Origin: Prunus persica
Lineage: Eukaryota; Streptophyta; Magnoliopsida; Rosales; Rosaceae
Reading direction: 5' to 3'
NCBI RefSeq assembly: GCF_000346465.2
Contig: NC_034009.1
Location: forward strand, 29,051,664-29,115,663
DNA length: 64,000 bases
Part shown: piece by piece, positions 59,985 to 64,000 of the stretch
Layout: every line of letters starts with the position of its first letter
How positions within the stretch are numbered: the first letter of the stretch is position 1
Notes under the pieces: model-generated
What the model saw: only the letters and a program-made list of their open reading frames with translations
What the model was told of the DNA's origin: nothing
Databases searched by the model: none
Made by a program: the position numbers and the translations under genes

Positions 59985-60331
59985 GAGCAGTTCCTTAGTC
60001 CCTTTTGTCATGGCAAAAGGAGGCCTCGTTTGGAAAAAATGCCCACTCCAAGCACAAATCGCCTGCAAAGGCCAATTTAAATACCAAAAAAGAGTAAAAA
60101 AATTCGGAATTTTTTATTTATAAATACTTAGTCATGTTTTTCATTTCCCACACCAAAATTCCATACAAATTCATCTATTCATATCTCATGTAAATATTGG
60201 TTGACCTTGAGTTGCCATGACAATAGGTAGGAATGCATCAAAAAAATTGTTAGGGCATGCACTATTCACATAAACAATAACTGCCATTGTTTTCCCTTGC
60301 CTTTTGTCATGGCAAATGGGTAGAAGATCTC
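59985..60331. mobile_element. PIF/Harbinger-like MITE (about 347 bp)
   Basis: Flanked by TAA on both sides (59982-59984 and 60332-60334). The ends are imperfectly inverted: GAGCAGTTCC inside the left, TAGAAGATCTC at the right. Longer inverted subterminal words CCCTTTTGTCATGGCAAAAG and TTTTGTCATGGCAAATGGG also occur. It holds ACTATTCACATAAACAATAACTGCC, close to the interior of the 38725-39144 element, so both may belong to one family group. No coding capacity. Confidence 0.6.
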
Positions 60332-60334
60332 TAA

Positions 60335-61900
60335 AGGGAGGGGGGATTTCCCACACACACTACCAGAGTGCCATAAAGGTTCGAATATGAAACCACTACT
60401 CTGCAAGTTAATGTCCATTTTGAAAATTTTATTACAGGACAAGGAGACTAATTAAGTTGGTGGGGAAATCAAATCTCATCACCTCAGTCTAAAGAGACCA
60501 AAATATTCCACAAACTTAAAATTGAAAATTTTGTTTGTATATACATAGATATAGCATGGTCAGGTGAAGATGTTATTCTTGAAGGTTTACTTCAAAAGCT
60601 ATTGACTGAAATATAATTTAATTTTGTCTCCAGATGCTGCGAGAAATTAATATAAAAACTGAAAATGAAGGTCCATCTGTTCATGCATGCTACCAGTCTA
60701 ATGCTCTGCTTGGTTGATGACCATTTCTGTTTTGCATCTGCTTTGACTCCCGATGGGAAAAAAAAAGGATTTAACGGGAATCCTCCATCACCCCAACCTC
60801 TTTCATTCAGTGAGAATTGTATTTTATTTTATTTTGTATAGAGAAAAATATTCTGCAAGATCCAGGAGACCATGGTTAAAATAAATTTTTTTATTTATCC
60901 TTTTTTTTGAGAAAAAAACAGTTGATAGATATATTGTTTGAGCGTATATAATATATGTTTTATTTATCCTTTTTTGTATATATACGACTATATAAATAAA
61001 CAGTTGATAAATAAGCAGAGAAAATTATCAATTAAAAAAAAAACAGAGAAATGTCCATTCCCAACGCTCCATTTGGACCACAGTGATTGAAGAGTGCACC
61101 AAGGTTTAATTAATTCTGAATTTTTATATTGCAAATGCAAAACGGCACATTGGATACTGTTACTGCTATCACAGTTTCACATTATATATTTTATTATTTT
61201 ATCTACCGTCCAACTATCATGAGAATTCAGTTGGGATCCCCATATCTTATCATATGTAAATATGACAAGTCAAGAATAGAAGAAACAAAATGCCCCCCAA
61301 AAAAAAAAGTCTCATATGAATCCCTATGTAATAAATCTGCCCTTTGTCTTTGAATAATCGGAGGTCAAAACTTTCAAACTATCCATCAACTTAGTGATAT
61401 GGTAATTAAATATATGCGCATAAATAACTATAAACGTTCATATATAACGAGTGTATAGAATCATGCTAAGTAAAAGAATTAAAAAAAGAAAAAAGGACTT
61501 GTAACTCCAATGATCTTAAATTCGATTCCCTCCTTCTCCACTATCGCCAAAAACTAGAGACTACACCAACTTCACTTGGCTGCATTTTATGCTGGAAATA
61601 TTGGGAAGGAAGGAACTTACAATTTATTATTGGCATGCTGTATTTTATGTTAAAATTCATGAGGCATGAATGATTAATTAGTGGGATTTGGACCCCGTGA
61701 TGTACGTATTCATTTCCAGTAATTATTTTTAAATCTTACTCAAATTTATATTTTATTCTCGTATTTTGTTTTGTTTTTTTCCATAATGGCCGTCGAGCGA
61801 GATCCTTTGATTTGGCATGGCATCAAAGGCATTATTATTTCAAAGCAAAATATAATATTAGATTAGACAGCGAGCACCTTTGTTTTTCCATCCTGCCGAG
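60335..61900. other. AT-rich intergenic region
   Basis: Nothing recognisable on either strand beyond short chance frames and homopolymer runs. Confidence 0.5.
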
Positions 61901-62249
61901 TACCGACAAAAGAGAGTTACGCGTCCTCGCGGCGTACGTTAGCAAAGCCCACACCCGGCGTACACGTGTGCAGCCAATCAAACAGAGTTGATCCCCGAAA
62001 CTAAAAAGTTCCCTTTCAGATTTCTCCCGCTAGTTGCAATCCCCTGCCCCGCCAACCCATCATACCAACTCCGACCTCCGAAAATCTCTGGCATCTTCCG
62101 CAAAATCAACGGTCCTGATTTCTGGCTCGCGGACTCATCAGAGAAAGAGATAGCGGGGGCGTTACCACGGAGACTTTGAGAGGGGAGAGGGTGAAAGAAA
62201 CTCGTTAGAGATGGGCCCCAACCCCCCCGGATATATATATTATATAAAA
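61901..62249 (+). promoter_or_regulatory. Putative promoter of a plus-strand gene beyond the window
   Basis: GC content rises here. An ACACGTGT G-box lies at about 61962-61969 and a TATATATATTATATAAAAC TATA region at 62231-62250. Downstream is a GA-rich, uORF-bearing leader and a typical pyrimidine-rich leader-intron sequence, as expected for a plant gene whose coding part lies to the right of 64000. Confidence 0.45.
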
Positions 62250-62317
62250 CACCCCTGAAAATATAAAACTTTAGATCCCTCAAACGATGACGAAGATGAT
62301 GGACTTCTTCTAAATAC

Positions 62318-62351
<34 letters not shown>

Positions 62352-64000
62352 GAGAGCTCATTGATGAACGAATTGGCTTCCAGAGCAGAAATTCTCTGAC
62401 TTCCGCATTGTATCCTCTGCTGCGGCGCACACACGAGAATATTTCCCAATTGCTGGCAGCTGGCGTCTGCTTTGTCCGGCGAATCAAAGTTCCGGTCTTG
62501 ATTGCGATTGGCTTGATGATGATCATGGCGTGGTGAGCTCTGTTTGGAAGGAAGGAAAATATCGAAGGAGATTTTTGGGTTTTTTCACGGGAAAGTGACG
62601 GAAACGGAAAGTGGTGGTGAGGGACAGGTAAGAAGTGAGGAGGTTAAATGAATTGGGATGGGGTTTGACATTAAATGCTGAAACCAAGCCTATTAATTAG
62701 GAGAGAAGCCAAAAACAAAGAGCCCGTTTAATTATTTTGACTCTTTTTCTTTTTTGAACCTACCCTTATATCTCTCCTTCCATCTCTCTCTCATGCCTAC
62801 TTCTTTTTCGGCTCTCTGATTAATCATTTTTATTGCTGCTTTAATTTAACTCTAGAATGTTTCTCTCTCTGTTCTAGGAGCTAAGGTTCATTCTCTCTCC
62901 ATGTCTCTCTCTAAAATTGAATACTAGTATGACGATCTGAAATTATAAGTAAAGGGGTTATCTTGGCTCTCGATTGAGTTGAATTTAGTTCATTTTGGCA
63001 CTAATTCTTGTTCTTTTGGGTTTCTGGCTTCTGGGTGCAGTTGTTTCTGAAGTGGGAAAGAGAAAGCTGCTGTTTTGTATATCATCAGATTGAAAAGGTT
63101 TCGTCTTTTTAAATTTTTTCCTTCTGGGATCTGATTTAGATCTTTTTATTCCCCAACTGTGGTTTTTGGTTTATAACTAGTTGCCCATCTGGGGTTCACC
63201 TTTGTAGATTGCAATTCTGGGTTTCTCCTTTTTCTTTTATTTGTTTATCTTAATCCCGTAGACTTGGATCTGATCGGTGTGTTTCCTGACAAATTGATGG
63301 TGGGAACTGGGAATTTTGTAAAAGGATGGTCTCATCTTATTGGACTTTTGATTTTTATTATTTTACTTTTTATTTGGCTGTTAAAAGTTTGTGGTGCCTC
63401 TTAAAAAAGGTTTCAACTTTCCCCTTTGTCTTTTTCTACTGTGAGAAGAACTGACTTTTTGACTCCATACTACTGTCTACCGAAGTTTTTCAGGACGGAT
63501 TTCTGCCTCCCTCTTTTTTAGTTTAACATTGCTTTTTGTTGTTTTGGTTATTTTCCCCTTTCTTTTTATTTTCGTACAGAACCAAAAAAACTTCCAAATT
63601 GTTAGATGCTCTTGTTTGTTTCCCTAAGAATTTTCAAAATTTTGGGTTGACTTGTTTACAGTGGTTCCACTTGGGCTAATTGCTGTCTATTTTTCTTTTG
63701 TATGTATGTGATGGAAAACTCGATGTTATAGTACTCCACCATTATCTAATACATTTTCCTTAATAACAAGAGGCAAAAAAAATGTAGTTTTTAAAATTTT
63801 GCGCCACTTTTTTAGATTATTAATCGTTTTAAAGTTCATAAAGTTGGAGTTAACATGAATCTTGTGCTTATGTTTGTGTGCAATCATCTTATTTCTTCCT
63901 TTAACTTGAGCATCCTTGTTTCAATTTAGTCTCCCCGTTATCAAGTTGTTCAAAGTGGGTTTGTATTGAATTGGTTGCTAACCTCTATATATTGCATCTT
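62250..64000 (+). other. Putative long 5' leader and leader intron(s), coding part outside the window
   Basis: No coding exon is visible. After the TATA region come (GA)n at 62319-62346 and three very short ATG frames (62287-62313, 62364-62399, 62516-62536). CT-rich sequence follows at 62775-62810 and 62860-62910. A segment at 63041-63097 is bounded by a good acceptor (GGGTGCAG) and donor (AAAAG|GTTTCG), so it could be an untranslated exon. The T-rich remainder to 64000 looks like intron. Confidence 0.35.
62319..62346. repeat. (GA)n microsatellite
   Basis: About 28 bp of GA repeats in the putative leader. Confidence 0.95.

Noticed and set aside
1..64000. tRNA, rRNA, known conserved plant miRNA precursors and CRISPR arrays
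   Set aside because: I looked for B-box words, mature miR156-miR408-type sequences and spaced direct repeats and saw no convincing case; none would be expected to include CRISPR in a plant nucleus.

Overview
This is a plant nuclear window. The genes carry many short introns, there are long AT-rich gene-poor stretches, Ty1-copia retrotransposons and small DNA transposons are common, and the gene families are plant-specific. A tandem CYP749A-type cytochrome P450 cluster together with ACR4, TRAX and GEK1/DTD2 orthologues points to a eudicot. Rosaceae (Prunus-like) is my best guess from protein resemblance, but I cannot prove it.

Left part (1-6.8 kb): the 3' end of a Ty1-copia element with its LTR, then a large imperfect inverted-repeat element holding a gene-like exon, then gene-poor sequence. 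From 6.9 to 21 kb there are three tandem plus-strand P450 genes with the same five-exon plan. Copy 1 (6878-9492) is open; its third intron carries a fragment of the plastid ndhB gene, and it has lost 24 bp in frame before the I-helix. Copy 2 (10462-15902) is a heavily broken pseudogene with a solo LTR in exon 1 and a young, gag-less copia element in exon 3. Copy 3 (18949-20991) looks fully intact.

Middle (22-34 kb, minus strand): a 673-residue J-domain protein with acidic SUMO-binding-like motifs, a 499-bp hAT-type MITE with a perfect 8-bp target duplication, a small 90-residue protein, and an eight-exon ACR4-type protein with four ACT domains whose start codon is separated by an intron from the rest of the coding sequence. 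From 34 to 42 kb I see no protein gene, only a Harbinger-like MITE and a promoter-like patch without a following ORF.

Right part (42-64 kb): a decayed copy of the TRAX 3' end; an inserted minus-strand copia element with LTRs, TSD and broken gag-pol; a sulfotransferase pseudogene; and the intact TRAX gene (minus strand). TRAX is head to head with a plus-strand D-aminoacyl-tRNA deacylase (GEK1/DTD2) that offers two start codons, the upstream one adding a targeting-like extension. The last 8 kb is mostly intergenic, with another Harbinger-like MITE. It ends in what looks like the promoter and long uORF-bearing leader of a plus-strand gene lying beyond the window.

Functionally the P450 cluster is a specialised-metabolism locus in birth-and-death turnover. 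ACR4, TRAX and DTD2 are conserved housekeeping or regulatory genes. Exon boundaries were built by hand from splice sites, reading phase and paralogue or family comparison.
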